Origin: Ancylomarina sp. DW003
Lineage (GTDB): Bacteria > Bacteroidota > Bacteroidia > Bacteroidales > Marinifilaceae
Assembly: GCF_029029505.1 (NCBI RefSeq)
Contig: NZ_JAKJSD010000015.1
Location: forward strand, 1 to 64,000
DNA: 64,000 nt
Reading direction: 5' to 3'
The notes beneath the pieces were generated by a model. That model ran no database searches, was not told the origin of the DNA, and was given only the letters and a program-made list of their open reading frames with translations. Positions 28,080 to 37,485 of this stretch are shown in pieces. How positions within the stretch are numbered: the stretch's first letter is position 1; each line of letters starts with the position of its first letter. The position numbers and the translations under genes are program-made.

Positions 28080-29972
28080 TTATCTTTCAGGTAATCCTTC
28101 AATATAAGTAAATTCAGGAGATGGTCCAGATTTAGTACACTGGAATTTAAGTGTATATTCTCCATCTACATACCCACCATCACCTTCTTCAAAAGTAATA
28201 ACAGTTACATTATAGAAAACATCAATTCCATTAACTTGAGTTGTTGCTTCAGGATATTTCTTCCCTAGCATTATTTCAACCCCTTCAGACATTCTTTCAT
28301 CCATCAACGCAATGGTTTCCTCATCAGATAACCCATCATATCCATCAATTTTATAAACAGGGTCTCTTCTATTCTTAATTCTCAAGTCAAAATTATCGTA
28401 ATTTGAACTAGATCCATAATAATATTCTGATGTACTATATTTCGAAGTTTCGCCATGCTCAGCAATTGAATAAACAACAATCGAATGATAATCTTCCTTT
28501 GACATTTTAAAGCTCACTGTAGGATCAAATACCCATCCTAATTCGCCAGCTGCATAAATGTACTGTTCAGATTTTTCAGGCATTGTTGACCAAGCACCTT
28601 CCTTATATGTATATTCAGATGCAATAGTCTTAGTTCCTCCTGAGTAATACTTATATACCATAACCATCATATCACCTTCCTGGGCATATGGGTATTTATT
28701 CATTAAGAAAATTGGCAAGTAATCCTCAGGTGCTACACTACTTGAAAAGTTACCATATTTCCCAGGACCTGAGCCCATTTCAGTATAATCACCTCTCTGC
28801 AGGTTATACACATTCTCAGGCATTTCCCAATCACTACCATCAAAAGCATAGAATACCTTAAAAGTTTCACCTTCTGGACGACCATAACCTTTAACACTTA
28901 GCTGAGAAATTTGCCAAGTAGATGCATCATCTGGAGCTGCTGATTTATATACAAAGGCAATATGAATTTTCTTACCATTGTAAGCAGATAACGAAATATC
29001 ACCAGATTCAACGTAAGAATAACTGTCACCAGCTGGTTTATTTTCATCAGCTAATACAATTTCAGTCCAATCAGCTACATCAAGAGCATCGCCCGCAGTA
29101 TATCCTTCTCTTACATAAATAAAAGTCTGTTGCCAATCACCTGACAAAAAGTTTTGTGCTTGAGAGAAGTTAAGAATTGCATCAGGCGTTTCAGTTAAAT
29201 CAATTTCAGCAGTAATTAACCAATCTTCATTATCATGTCGAGCCCCACTACTATATCCACTCATCTTAGCATATCCAGCTCCACTATATGAAGATTGATA
29301 CCATTCTTGATCACCTACAACCGAACGAGTTTCAAACTGATCTATATTATCTGAAAAATCAGCTTCAAATACAGTTACAACATCAACTTCACTAGGATCG
29401 TAATTTGTTTCTCTTGAATCATAGCTTACTAACACAACATCACCATCTACTGCCTCAGTGTACTTAGCTTTCAAGATATCATTCAAATAATCCTCAGCAG
29501 GAAAATTTGGTGTAAAAAATCCAGCTTCACCAGTAGTAGCATCCACTGAAGCATATTCATCCTTTCCTAATTTGAAATACTCTGAATCTGTATACTTCAA
29601 TAAATACTCTGCATCTCTGGTATCATAACTAAAAGTTACATTTGCAGATGAAGTTTTATCAAAATTCTTATAAGTATCATTTAAAAAAGCAGGAATGTAG
29701 TTTGCTGCTGGTCTGTCATCACTAAAACTTAACAATGAAGCAATAGCCTTAGCCTTTGTCGAATCAGCTTCAATTTTTGCGCTCTTCAGAGCTAATTTGC
29801 TAATCGCTGAATAATCTTCTGCAGATAATGTACGTTCTAAAGCTTGTGCATTCTCGGTCCCCGTTTTTGCGGCGTCCAATTCATCGTAGAACTCATCATT
29901 TACATCACATGATGAAAAAACACCAAGTCCGAAGAAAATGAAGGCTCCTAATAATATTTTTGAGTATTTCAT
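28080..29972 (-). CDS. Outer-membrane lipoprotein with choice-of-anchor J-like and repeated modules
   Basis: A 630-residue lipoprotein; the ATG at 29972 gives the signal MKYSKILLGAFIFFGLGVFSSC with acyl Cys22. Three segments share a pattern AxxYxxxFLxxxYxxxxxGDxxxVxYxY (ANYIPAFLNDTY, AEDYLNDILKAKY, PEDYLPIFLMNKY), suggesting a tandem ligand-handling module. Between them residues ~205-370 look like a choice-of-anchor J or cleaved-adhesin (DUF5017-type) jelly-roll, with NEDWLITAEIDL and KKIHIAFVYKS. It follows a TonB receptor gene by ~57 bp in one operon, as SusD-like or other partner lipoproteins do, but it is not SusD. Ligand unknown. Confidence 0.8.
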   Translation of the reverse strand: MKYSKILLGAFIFFGLGVFSSCDVNDEFYDELDAAKTGTENAQALERTLSAEDYSAISKLALKSAKIEADSTKAKAIASLLSFSDDRPAANYIPAFLNDTYKNFDKTSSANVTFSYDTRDAEYLLKYTDSEYFKLGKDEYASVDATTGEAGFFTPNFPAEDYLNDILKAKYTEAVDGDVVLVSYDSRETNYDPSEVDVVTVFEADFSDNIDQFETRSVVGDQEWYQSSYSGAGYAKMSGYSSGARHDNEDWLITAEIDLTETPDAILNFSQAQNFLSGDWQQTFIYVREGYTAGDALDVADWTEIVLADENKPAGDSYSYVESGDISLSAYNGKKIHIAFVYKSAAPDDASTWQISQLSVKGYGRPEGETFKVFYAFDGSDWEMPENVYNLQRGDYTEMGSGPGKYGNFSSSVAPEDYLPIFLMNKYPYAQEGDMMVMVYKYYSGGTKTIASEYTYKEGAWSTMPEKSEQYIYAAGELGWVFDPTVSFKMSKEDYHSIVVYSIAEHGETSKYSTSEYYYGSSSNYDNFDLRIKNRRDPVYKIDGYDGLSDEETIALMDERMSEGVEIMLGKKYPEATTQVNGIDVFYNVTVITFEEGDGGYVDGEYTLKFQCTKSGPSPEFTYIEGLPER

Positions 29973-30029
29973 ATTTTCAATTTTATATTTTACGTATTTC
30001 GTTTTCAATAACTCTGGAACCCGAAATCC

Positions 30030-32615
30030 TTAAAATTTGAATTTTAAACTAGCTGTCCAAGTTCTACCGAAGCCATAAAATACAGTTGCATCCTGCCATT
30101 TGTTAGTCGTAGCATAAGAGTCTGCAATATATTCTGCATCGAATAAGTTCATAACCTTGGCTGAAGCAATTGCTGTAAATGGACCTACTGCAAATGTATA
30201 CTTCACGTTAGCATCTACAACACCATAATCAGGTGCTTCCCAAGTATTAGTTCCTGTTAGGTCTGTAACATTTATAGGATTAGAAAATAAACGTGCAAAA
30301 TAGTTATAGTCAGCACCAATCTTAAGATCCTTTGTTAACATATAGTTTGCTCCAATAGCAGCTGTCGTTTGAGCAGCATCACCAACGCTTACGTTAGCAA
30401 TATTTGCATTTACTTTATTCTGCTTATCAGATCCTGCCTCAACAACATTACCATTTTCGTCAACTGGCTTGCCATCACGATTAAAAATTAAAGCTTCTGC
30501 GTCATCTTTCCATTTCCAATCACCTATAGATAACATGGCATAGATAGACAAACCTTCAACTGGCTTAGCTTTTAAATCAACTTCAATACCTTTATGCAAA
30601 GCATTAACACCTGTCATATTATAACTACCAGCGTCCGGATCAGTACTATCAACCAAACCAGTTACTGCCTTATCATTCCACATAGTATAATAAGCATTTA
30701 CATTTGCTGACAAAACTGAAGTTTTTAAACCATAACCTACTTCAAATGAGTAAATTTTCTCATTTACAGCATCTTCATTAGCCACATTACTAAAATCTTT
30801 CGCGGTATATACATTACTAAAATAAGGCGCTCTAGAAATAACACCTACATTAGCAAAAACGTTATGATATTCATTGATATTATAGTTGGCACCACCTTTT
30901 AATGTTCCTCCTAAGAAATTATGAGAATCAGACGTTTTGTCATCATAGTAAAAACGATCTCTACGTTTGTAATTAGTGTTAGATACAGCACCAGATACAA
31001 ATGAACTTAAATTACCTGTAGTATACTCCAATTGGCCAAAAACACCACTAGATAAAACAATACCATCATAATCTCTACTTATCACATCACCCTCTTTAAG
31101 CTTTTCATCATTTGCCAAGACATCAGAATCTTCTCTGTCTGGGTCAATAAAAAATGCTCCGCCTAATAAATCCTCAACTGTTCTTGTATGCTCACCAATA
31201 TAGTAACGCATATCTATACCAGCAGAAAGATTAAGTTCATCTGTTAAATCTTTATTAATAGAAGAAAGTAAGCCAAACCATTGGTGATTATTATTTGATA
31301 CACCAATTATCGCTTGTGATCCATTCGGATCTGCCGCATTTTCTTGCTGAATTCTTGCGTAATCTTTATAACCTTCAATAGTTCTATACTCTGTATCAGA
31401 TCCATACAAGCGACTTCTTTCATTCCCACGAGCACTCCATCCTCCACCTGTTGCAATAGATGCATACACAGCAGTAGACACAGAAGTTTTATCATCTATA
31501 GTCCAAAAGTGATTTAATGAAATTTGTGGTTTATGATAGAAGTTATGAGATACATTCATATATTCTCCATTAACATCGAAACCATATGTAGCATTGAACT
31601 TATAACCATCTTTAAAATCTCTCCACTCTTCTATTTTACGAGCATCGTAACGACTACGTTGGTCGTGCCATTGAGGCGCTCCAAATGCAGTAAAAGATAA
31701 TTGATGATTATCATTAATTTGCTTTGATACATTTAAGAAATATGAATAACCTTCAAATGGTGTTCCCTGAACATACCCATCACCTTCAGTCTTTGAACCA
31801 GAAAAAGTAATTGCATAACCATTATCCATTAAACCAGTAGAAAGAGTAACAGCAGTCTTTTTATAACCATCATTACCTACTCCAGAAAATACAGAACCAC
31901 CTTTTTTCATATCGGTAGTCTTGGTTAAGATATTGATAGATCCTCCTACAGATGGAGCTGCAATTTTAGCTGCTCCCAAGCCACGTTGTGTTTGCATAGA
32001 ACGAGTAACATCAGATAAACCAGCCCAATTCGACCAGTAAATTCCGCCCCATTCCATATCATTTACAGGAATACCGTTAATCATTACGGCGATATTCTCA
32101 GAAGCAAAACCACGCATATTTATACGAGAGTCTCCAAACCCACCACCTCGCTTAGAAGCATATACTCCAGGAGTTGACTTTAAAACTTCAGGAAATTCTT
32201 GTGTTCCTAATTTTTCCTCAATAATTTCAGGAGAAATTGATGAAACAGCAACTGGTGTCTTACGTTGAATAGCTACCGAAGCCATTACACTTACCTCGTT
32301 AAGACCAACAGCGTCTGACTCTAACTTAATTGTACCGAAATCTTGTGTTCCATTTAATGCAAGTTCCTTATCAAGGAAACCCACAAAACTCACTAAAAGT
32401 GTTTCAGTTCCATCTGGCACCTCTAATACAAAGGCTCCATCAAAACCAGTAACAGTTCCTGTTGCTGTACCAGGAATAATAATAGAAGCACCAGGTAAAG
32501 TTTCATTGGTACTACCATCTACAACCACCCCTTTCACAGTGGTTTGAGCAATAGCTGCAACAGACAACATCATAAGCGCTGCCATTGACAAAATACTTCT
32601 CATCGCTTTTTTCAT
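30030..32615 (-). CDS. TonB-dependent receptor with carboxypeptidase-like N-terminal domain
   Basis: An 861-residue outer-membrane importer. Signal peptide residues 1-23 (ending AIAQ); a carboxypeptidase regulatory-like beta-sandwich at ~24-110 (VKGVVVDGSTNETLPGAS); a plug at ~115-235 with RINMRGFASENIAVMINGIPV and GGSINILTK; then a 22-strand barrel ending in FGRTWTASLKFKF with terminal Phe. It imports a large ligand using TonB-ExbBD energy. It heads an operon with the anchor-J lipoprotein. It is not a typical SusC since no SusD gene follows. The plug resembles that of the receptor at 46287-49055, so they are probably related paralogues. Confidence 0.92.
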   Translation of the reverse strand: MKKAMRSILSMAALMMLSVAAIAQTTVKGVVVDGSTNETLPGASIIIPGTATGTVTGFDGAFVLEVPDGTETLLVSFVGFLDKELALNGTQDFGTIKLESDAVGLNEVSVMASVAIQRKTPVAVSSISPEIIEEKLGTQEFPEVLKSTPGVYASKRGGGFGDSRINMRGFASENIAVMINGIPVNDMEWGGIYWSNWAGLSDVTRSMQTQRGLGAAKIAAPSVGGSINILTKTTDMKKGGSVFSGVGNDGYKKTAVTLSTGLMDNGYAITFSGSKTEGDGYVQGTPFEGYSYFLNVSKQINDNHQLSFTAFGAPQWHDQRSRYDARKIEEWRDFKDGYKFNATYGFDVNGEYMNVSHNFYHKPQISLNHFWTIDDKTSVSTAVYASIATGGGWSARGNERSRLYGSDTEYRTIEGYKDYARIQQENAADPNGSQAIIGVSNNNHQWFGLLSSINKDLTDELNLSAGIDMRYYIGEHTRTVEDLLGGAFFIDPDREDSDVLANDEKLKEGDVISRDYDGIVLSSGVFGQLEYTTGNLSSFVSGAVSNTNYKRRDRFYYDDKTSDSHNFLGGTLKGGANYNINEYHNVFANVGVISRAPYFSNVYTAKDFSNVANEDAVNEKIYSFEVGYGLKTSVLSANVNAYYTMWNDKAVTGLVDSTDPDAGSYNMTGVNALHKGIEVDLKAKPVEGLSIYAMLSIGDWKWKDDAEALIFNRDGKPVDENGNVVEAGSDKQNKVNANIANVSVGDAAQTTAAIGANYMLTKDLKIGADYNYFARLFSNPINVTDLTGTNTWEAPDYGVVDANVKYTFAVGPFTAIASAKVMNLFDAEYIADSYATTNKWQDATVFYGFGRTWTASLKFKF

Positions 32616-33287
32616 AAAATGAATTGTTAGATTAGTAATTTTGTGGCGATTAATCCACAGAAAAACGTTTCACCCTCACTGAGAGTTTCGGATCACAAAA
32701 TGGTTGTTGAATTCAATCGTTTTCACGCTTGGAATTCGTTCACAAAAATGGTTAGTTAAATACGATTTAACAAAAATTAAGAATTCTATTTTCGAGCATT
32801 CATCGCTTTTTTTCAGATGTTCATCGAAAAAAATGTGATTCAACCATCTATTTAAAGACTTTTCTCTCCGATTTACAAATTGACAACAAGGAATTGACAA
32901 CTCACAAAACAAAATTCTTAAATTGGGTCTTTGAATATAGTATTTTTCAATCAACATAAGTGTATCATTTTGATTTAAAGAGGATCATACCGATATCACT
33001 TAAACGAATCTTCTTCTACATGGCTTTTAAAATCGGCTTACATGGCCTTTTTTTTAAAGCGTCTAAATATGTATTTGCGTTCAGAATTTGTTTTTATCTT
33101 TCAGAACACCCTATTCATCAATTCCCAATTCTATTATTTCTATTTCAACTTATATTTTCAGAACTTTTCATTACAAAACAATAGAATTAATCAGGTTTAT
33201 AGGTTAAATCAATCTTAAGAAATTAAATAGAAAAGGTTTCCGTCAAATTTAATTTCACAGATCTGATGTATTCCAAAAAATAAACTG
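32616..33287. other. Intergenic region between divergent receptor and typA genes
   Basis: About 670 bp, very AT-rich. It should contain the receptor operon promoter, but no clear TAnnTTTG box was found. Two open frames of 93 and 74 codons lie here; their composition (many Phe, Leu, Ile, Asn) and lack of start context look like random AT-rich translation, so I do not call them genes. Confidence 0.45.
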
Positions 33288-33295
33288 TACTTTTG
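33288..33295 (+). promoter_or_regulatory. Candidate -7 box for typA
   Basis: TACTTTTG matches the Bacteroidota -7 consensus TAnnTTTG. It lies ~210 bp before the typA ATG, implying a leader of ~200 nt. A -33 TTTG at the right distance is not clear. Confidence 0.45.
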
Positions 33296-33442
33296 CAGCC
33301 GCATTTAAAGCAAGGCAATCAATTATAAAACAATGGTTTTAATGAAGTTATTGGTTGTTACAAATGTCCAATATTGATTGTAAATTTATTCCGAAAGCAT
33401 TCGAAATATTCACTTTTTGCAATTTGTATTAAACATCATCTT

Positions 33443-33485
33443 GGAGATAAGTTGTAATTAAGATCTGAAATTTGTGATTATCTCC
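33443..33485 (+). promoter_or_regulatory. Inverted repeat in the typA leader
   Basis: GGAGATAA (33443-33450) and TTATCTCC (33478-33485) are perfectly complementary over 8 bp with a 27-nt loop, and the hairpin ends 20 nt before the typA start codon. Both copies are purine/pyrimidine tracts; the first resembles a Shine-Dalgarno sequence. A regulatory role is possible but inferred. Confidence 0.4.
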
Positions 33486-33505
33486 TTAGTTAAGCTAATA
33501 AGAAC

Positions 33506-35305
33506 ATGAGAAAACTAAGAAACATTGCCATTATCGCCCACGTAGACCATGGGAAAACAACATTGGTTGATAAAATGATAATGCATAGCGACATTTTCAG
33601 AAAGAATGAAACTCCAGGTGAGTTAATTCTAGACAACAACGATTTGGAGCGTGAAAGAGGCATTACAATTCTATCGAAAAACGTTTCTTTAGAATATAAA
33701 GGTGTTAAAATTAATATTATTGACACACCTGGTCACTCCGACTTTGGTGGTGAGGTAGAGCGTGTGTTAAACATGGCTGATGGCGTGCTTCTTCTAGTAG
33801 ATGCCTTTGAAGGAACTATGCCTCAAACGCGTTTTGTATTGCAAAAAGCATTGAATTTAGGTCTTAAACCTGTTGTTGTTGTCAATAAGGTTGACAAACC
33901 TAATTGTCGTCCTGAAGAAGTACAAGAACAAGTGTTTGACTTGATGTTTAACCTTGAAGCGACTGAAGAACAACTTGATTTCCCAACTATTTATGGTTCG
34001 GCTAAACAAGGCTGGATGTCAACTGACTGGCAAAAACCAACTACAGATATCACAGCTATTCTTGATGCGGTAATCGAATTTATTCCTGAACCAAAAATGC
34101 TGGAAGGAACACCTCAAATGTTGATCACATCCTTAGATTTCTCCGCATATGTTGGTCGTATTGCTGTAGGTCGTGTTCACCGTGGCGAACTAAGAGAAGG
34201 TATGGATGTGAATTTGGTTAAGCCTGATGGTAGTATCAAAAAACAACGAATTAAAGAACTACATGTCTTTACAGGTCTTGGTAAAGAAAGAGTACAGTCT
34301 GTATCTTCAGGTGAACTTTGTGCCTTAGTAGGTATCGAAGGTTTTGATATTGGAGATTCAATTTGTGATCTTGAGGAACCAGAAGCACTAGATCCTATCG
34401 CAATTGATGAACCAACAATGAGTATGTTATTTACGATTAATAACTCTCCTTTTTACGGACAGGATGGTAAATATGTAACTTCTCGTCACTTAATAGATCG
34501 ATTAAATAAAGAATTGGAGAAAAACCTTGCTCTTAGAGTTGAGGCTACTGATTCAGCTGATTCTTATAACGTATTCGGACGTGGTGTACTTCACTTGTCT
34601 GTATTGATTGAAACCATGCGTCGTGAAGGTTACGAATTACAGGTTGGTCAACCTCAGGTTATTATCAAAAACATTGGTGGTGAGAAATGCGAGCCTATCG
34701 AACTTCTATTCATCGATCTTCCGGAAGAAGTATCAGGTAAAGCCATTGAGTTGGTAACTCAGCGTAAAGGTGAGATGTTGACTATGGAACGTAAGAATGA
34801 CCGTATTCATCTTGAATTCCAAATTCCATCACGTGGTATTATTGGATTAAGAAACCAGATCTTGACCGCTACTGCTGGTGAAGCTGTGATGTCACATCGT
34901 TTCCACGAATACATGCCACATAAAGGAGATATTCCTGGACGTATTAACGGTTCATTAATTGCTATGGAAACTGGTCTTACTTTTGCTTATGCATTAAATA
35001 AACTTCAGGATAGAGGAACCTTCTTTGTTGCTCCAACAACTGAAATTTACGAAGGACAGGTTATTGGTGAAAATAACCGTGCTGGAGACTTGGTACTAAA
35101 TGTAACTAAGACCAAAAAATTAACTAACATGCGTACTTCAGGTACTGATGATAAGGTAAGATTAGCTCCTCCAATTATTCACTCTCTTGAGGAAGCTTTG
35201 GAGTATATTCAAAGTGATGAGTATGTTGAGGTAACACCTAATAACATTCGCTTAAGAAAAGTCATGTTGAAAGAAACGGATCGTAAAAGAGCTGGTAAAG
35301 CATAG
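33506..35305 (+). CDS. typA: Translational GTPase TypA/BipA
   Basis: A 599-residue ribosome-associated GTPase of the elongation factor family, involved in 50S assembly and stress adaptation. The G1 loop AHVDHGKTT is at residues 11-19, the switch regions contain ERERGITI and DTPGHSDFGGEVER, and NKVDKP is the guanine-specificity motif. The C-terminal portion has the TypA-specific region with EGQVIGENNRAGDL and NMRTSGTDDKVRL, separating it from LepA and EF-G. Single-gene transcript with a long leader and a strong terminator. Confidence 0.97.
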   Translation: MRKLRNIAIIAHVDHGKTTLVDKMIMHSDIFRKNETPGELILDNNDLERERGITILSKNVSLEYKGVKINIIDTPGHSDFGGEVERVLNMADGVLLLVDAFEGTMPQTRFVLQKALNLGLKPVVVVNKVDKPNCRPEEVQEQVFDLMFNLEATEEQLDFPTIYGSAKQGWMSTDWQKPTTDITAILDAVIEFIPEPKMLEGTPQMLITSLDFSAYVGRIAVGRVHRGELREGMDVNLVKPDGSIKKQRIKELHVFTGLGKERVQSVSSGELCALVGIEGFDIGDSICDLEEPEALDPIAIDEPTMSMLFTINNSPFYGQDGKYVTSRHLIDRLNKELEKNLALRVEATDSADSYNVFGRGVLHLSVLIETMRREGYELQVGQPQVIIKNIGGEKCEPIELLFIDLPEEVSGKAIELVTQRKGEMLTMERKNDRIHLEFQIPSRGIIGLRNQILTATAGEAVMSHRFHEYMPHKGDIPGRINGSLIAMETGLTFAYALNKLQDRGTFFVAPTTEIYEGQVIGENNRAGDLVLNVTKTKKLTNMRTSGTDDKVRLAPPIIHSLEEALEYIQSDEYVEVTPNNIRLRKVMLKETDRKRAGKA

Positions 35306-35324
35306 TAAAACCTCATGTTTAGAT

Positions 35325-35360
35325 ATAAAAAGAGCCATTGATTAGTCAATGGCTCTTTTC
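35325..35360. terminator. Bidirectional terminator after typA
   Basis: AAAGAGCCATTGA-ttag-TCAATGGCTCTTTT makes a 13-bp perfect stem between typA and the convergent T9SS type A gene. Confidence 0.92.
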
Positions 35361-35379
35361 TATTTTATCAAATTGATAT

Positions 35380-35781
35380 TTATTTCTTAACAATCTTCCT
35401 TGCTACTCGCTTCCCATCTTTCAAATCAAAATTAATAAGATACATTCCCTTGGAAAGATGGCTAAGGTTGATGCTTTTTTCTTTTGTTTTGATATCTAAA
35501 AGTGTTTTTCCTGTTAAACTAATAACACGAACTCTAACAACATTTTCCTGATGTGTTAGATAAATAACATCGCGAACCGGATTAGGATAAAAACCAGGTT
35601 CTTTCTTACTAATTGGATTCGTTTGTTCTTGAATACCATCAACCGATAAAACCCATTCGGAGTAATCACTACTTGACAATTCAGGGTGCACATTCTTATT
35701 TGCCTTTATATTAACCGTAGAGATTAAAAGCAGAACAAGTAATAGATAGAGATGTTTTTTTACGAGTAAAAGTCTCAGCAT
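35380..35781 (-). CDS. Minimal T9SS type A sorting-domain protein
   Basis: A 133-residue exported protein. A signal peptide (about residues 9-27) is followed by only ~35 residues before a type A sorting domain: FYPNPVRDVIYL, VRVISLTGKTLLDI, INLSHLSKGMYLINF, and a basic end VARKIVKK. Usual type A cargo carries a large enzyme or adhesin ahead of this domain; here there is practically no passenger. It may be a decaying remnant, a small surface peptide, or a decoy for the sortase. The frame is intact and starts at ATG. It stands alone between typA and radC. Confidence 0.8.
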   Translation of the reverse strand: MLRLLLVKKHLYLLLVLLLISTVNIKANKNVHPELSSSDYSEWVLSVDGIQEQTNPISKKEPGFYPNPVRDVIYLTHQENVVRVRVISLTGKTLLDIKTKEKSINLSHLSKGMYLINFDLKDGKRVARKIVKK

Positions 35782-36008
35782 ATGCTTCTTTTTTGAATGT
35801 AATTCAAAATGCCCAACAAATTTGCTAGTGTATAAATTATCACATGCAAGATAATAATTTAATACCTAGTAACTCTATTATTTTAGTGTTTTCACATTTT
35901 TTATTATTCAATTCAACTCCATAACTAATTGGGAAGTCGTGTTCTTTAATTAAAAAACATTAATTTTAATTGTCTCATTACAATCAAAATAACTAATTCA
36001 GTTCTAGC

Positions 36009-36704
36009 ATGAGTGATTACAAAAGCCTTAGTATAAAAGATTGGGCATTAGAAGACCGTCCACGTGAGAAAATGATGTCTAAGGGTTCTAAAAGCCTTTC
36101 TACAGCCGAATTACTTGCTATCATAATTGGTAGTGGTAATCGAAAACAATCTGCCGTAGAAGTGGCCAAAATGCTTCTAGCCGAAAATCAAAATAACTTA
36201 AACGAACTGGCTAAAAAATCCATTCGTGATTTGATGAAAACACCTGGTATTGGATCTGCCAAAGCGATTAGTATTCTTGCTGTATTAGAACTAGGTAGTC
36301 GGCAAAAATCATTCTCTGCAAAACAGAAATTAAAAATTACAAGTAGTATGGATGCCTACGAAAGGCTTCAACCCTATGTCGAAAATCTGAATCGCGAAGA
36401 GTTTTGGGTAGTATATCTGAATCGCGGGAATAAAATTCTTGAAATAAAAAATATCTCATCGGGTGGAATTACAGGAACTATATTCGATATGCGCTTGGTT
36501 TTCAAAGATGCTATTCTTTTAGAGTCTACCAATATCATTTTATGCCATAACCACCCATCAGGAAATTTAACCCCCTCGGAAGCTGATAAAGATTTAACCT
36601 ACAAAACTCATGAGGCTGGAAAACTAATGAGCATCGAGGTGCTAGATCATCTCATTATAGCAGATCATGGCTATTATAGTTTTGCAGATGAAGGACTTTT
36701 GTAA
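36009..36704 (+). CDS. radC: RadC family JAB-domain protein
   Basis: A 231-residue RadC protein. Residues ~30-95 form a helix-hairpin-helix-like region (LMKTPGIGSAKA), and residues ~105-230 a JAMM/MPN metalloprotease-like domain with Glu130 or Glu131 and the zinc motif HNHPSG (His180, His182) plus Asp193. RadC was named for DNA repair but its biochemical role is unsettled; the intact zinc ligands suggest a functional metalloenzyme. It stands as a single gene on the plus strand, convergent with the outer-membrane protein gene 28 bp later. Confidence 0.95.
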   Translation: MSDYKSLSIKDWALEDRPREKMMSKGSKSLSTAELLAIIIGSGNRKQSAVEVAKMLLAENQNNLNELAKKSIRDLMKTPGIGSAKAISILAVLELGSRQKSFSAKQKLKITSSMDAYERLQPYVENLNREEFWVVYLNRGNKILEIKNISSGGITGTIFDMRLVFKDAILLESTNIILCHNHPSGNLTPSEADKDLTYKTHEAGKLMSIEVLDHLIIADHGYYSFADEGLL

Positions 36705-36732
36705 TAGATGATTAACAATTAGTATTAATTGT

Positions 36733-37425
36733 TTAGAAGCGATAATACATACCAACAGTAAGTGAGGCTGATGTAATTTTATCAAAGCCAAGGTATCTGT
36801 ATTTTTGAAGATCACTCAACTCAGCACCCTCTTCCAGACGTGGCTTAATCTTCTTCTTTTCCAGTTTTTCATCGAAATTTGGAATATAAGTCAACTTAAG
36901 ATTGACATCTACAGCTAACTTCTTACTCAAGTTGTACATGAAACCCACGTTAGGAATTAAACCAACTTTACCTGTAGAGACTGTATATTCTGATTTAACT
37001 GGAGTATAGGTGTTCGTTGGTATTGACTCTACATGGTTTCTATAAAGAAAATAACCAAACCCGAGTGATGCATAGGGTCTGAAATCTAAATCGTAGGCTT
37101 GTATAAAATAGGTTCCCGTTAAAACAATAGGAATTATTTGATAATTGACATCATTCTTAACACGACTATCTCCTGCCCATAAATCATCATTCTGAGCAAA
37201 ATCCATATAGCCCACAGAAAGACCAACAGCTAGTTTGGGGTTCAAAAGCATTTTAGCATTCAAACTTATTTCAGTACCTAATTTGCTCTCATCGGCAAAA
37301 TCACCCATAGGGTTTACGACACCTGCGTTTAAACCAACAATAAACCGATCATCTTTATTGGAATACTGAGCAGATAAGGAACTTGTAAAAAGAAGGGCAA
37401 AAAATATTAGAAATAGAGTTCTCAT
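36733..37425 (-). CDS. Outer-membrane beta-barrel protein
   Basis: A 230-residue OprF/OmpW-sized barrel. The ATG at 37425 gives a signal peptide MRTLFLIFFALLFTSSLSAQ; the longer frame reads back through the kbl terminator. The mature part alternates short hydrophobic strands and loops (FIVGLNAGVVNPMGDFADES, KLAVGLSVGYMDFAQ), ending in VGMYYRF with terminal Phe, the barrel assembly signal. Function is unknown; such proteins are usually small porin-like or structural barrels. It is transcribed after kbl on the same strand but separated by a terminator. Confidence 0.85.
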   Translation of the reverse strand: MRTLFLIFFALLFTSSLSAQYSNKDDRFIVGLNAGVVNPMGDFADESKLGTEISLNAKMLLNPKLAVGLSVGYMDFAQNDDLWAGDSRVKNDVNYQIIPIVLTGTYFIQAYDLDFRPYASLGFGYFLYRNHVESIPTNTYTPVKSEYTVSTGKVGLIPNVGFMYNLSKKLAVDVNLKLTYIPNFDEKLEKKKIKPRLEEGAELSDLQKYRYLGFDKITSASLTVGMYYRF

Positions 37426-37435
37426 GATGTAAAAA

Positions 37436-37476
37436 AGAAAGCCTGACAAGTTCATTGAGAACCTGTCAGGCTTTTA
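37436..37476 (-). terminator. Terminator downstream of kbl
   Basis: Minus-strand stem AGCCTGACAGG/TTGTCAGGCTT-type hairpin with a T-rich tail, 10 bp after the kbl stop codon. Confidence 0.88.
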
Positions 37477-37485
37477 TAATAAGAA

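Noticed and set aside
32676-33184. Two open frames (93 and 74 codons) between the TonB receptor and typA
   Set aside because: Very rich in Phe, Ile, Leu and Asn with no promoter, no motif and no coding pattern; typical of AT-rich intergenic DNA.
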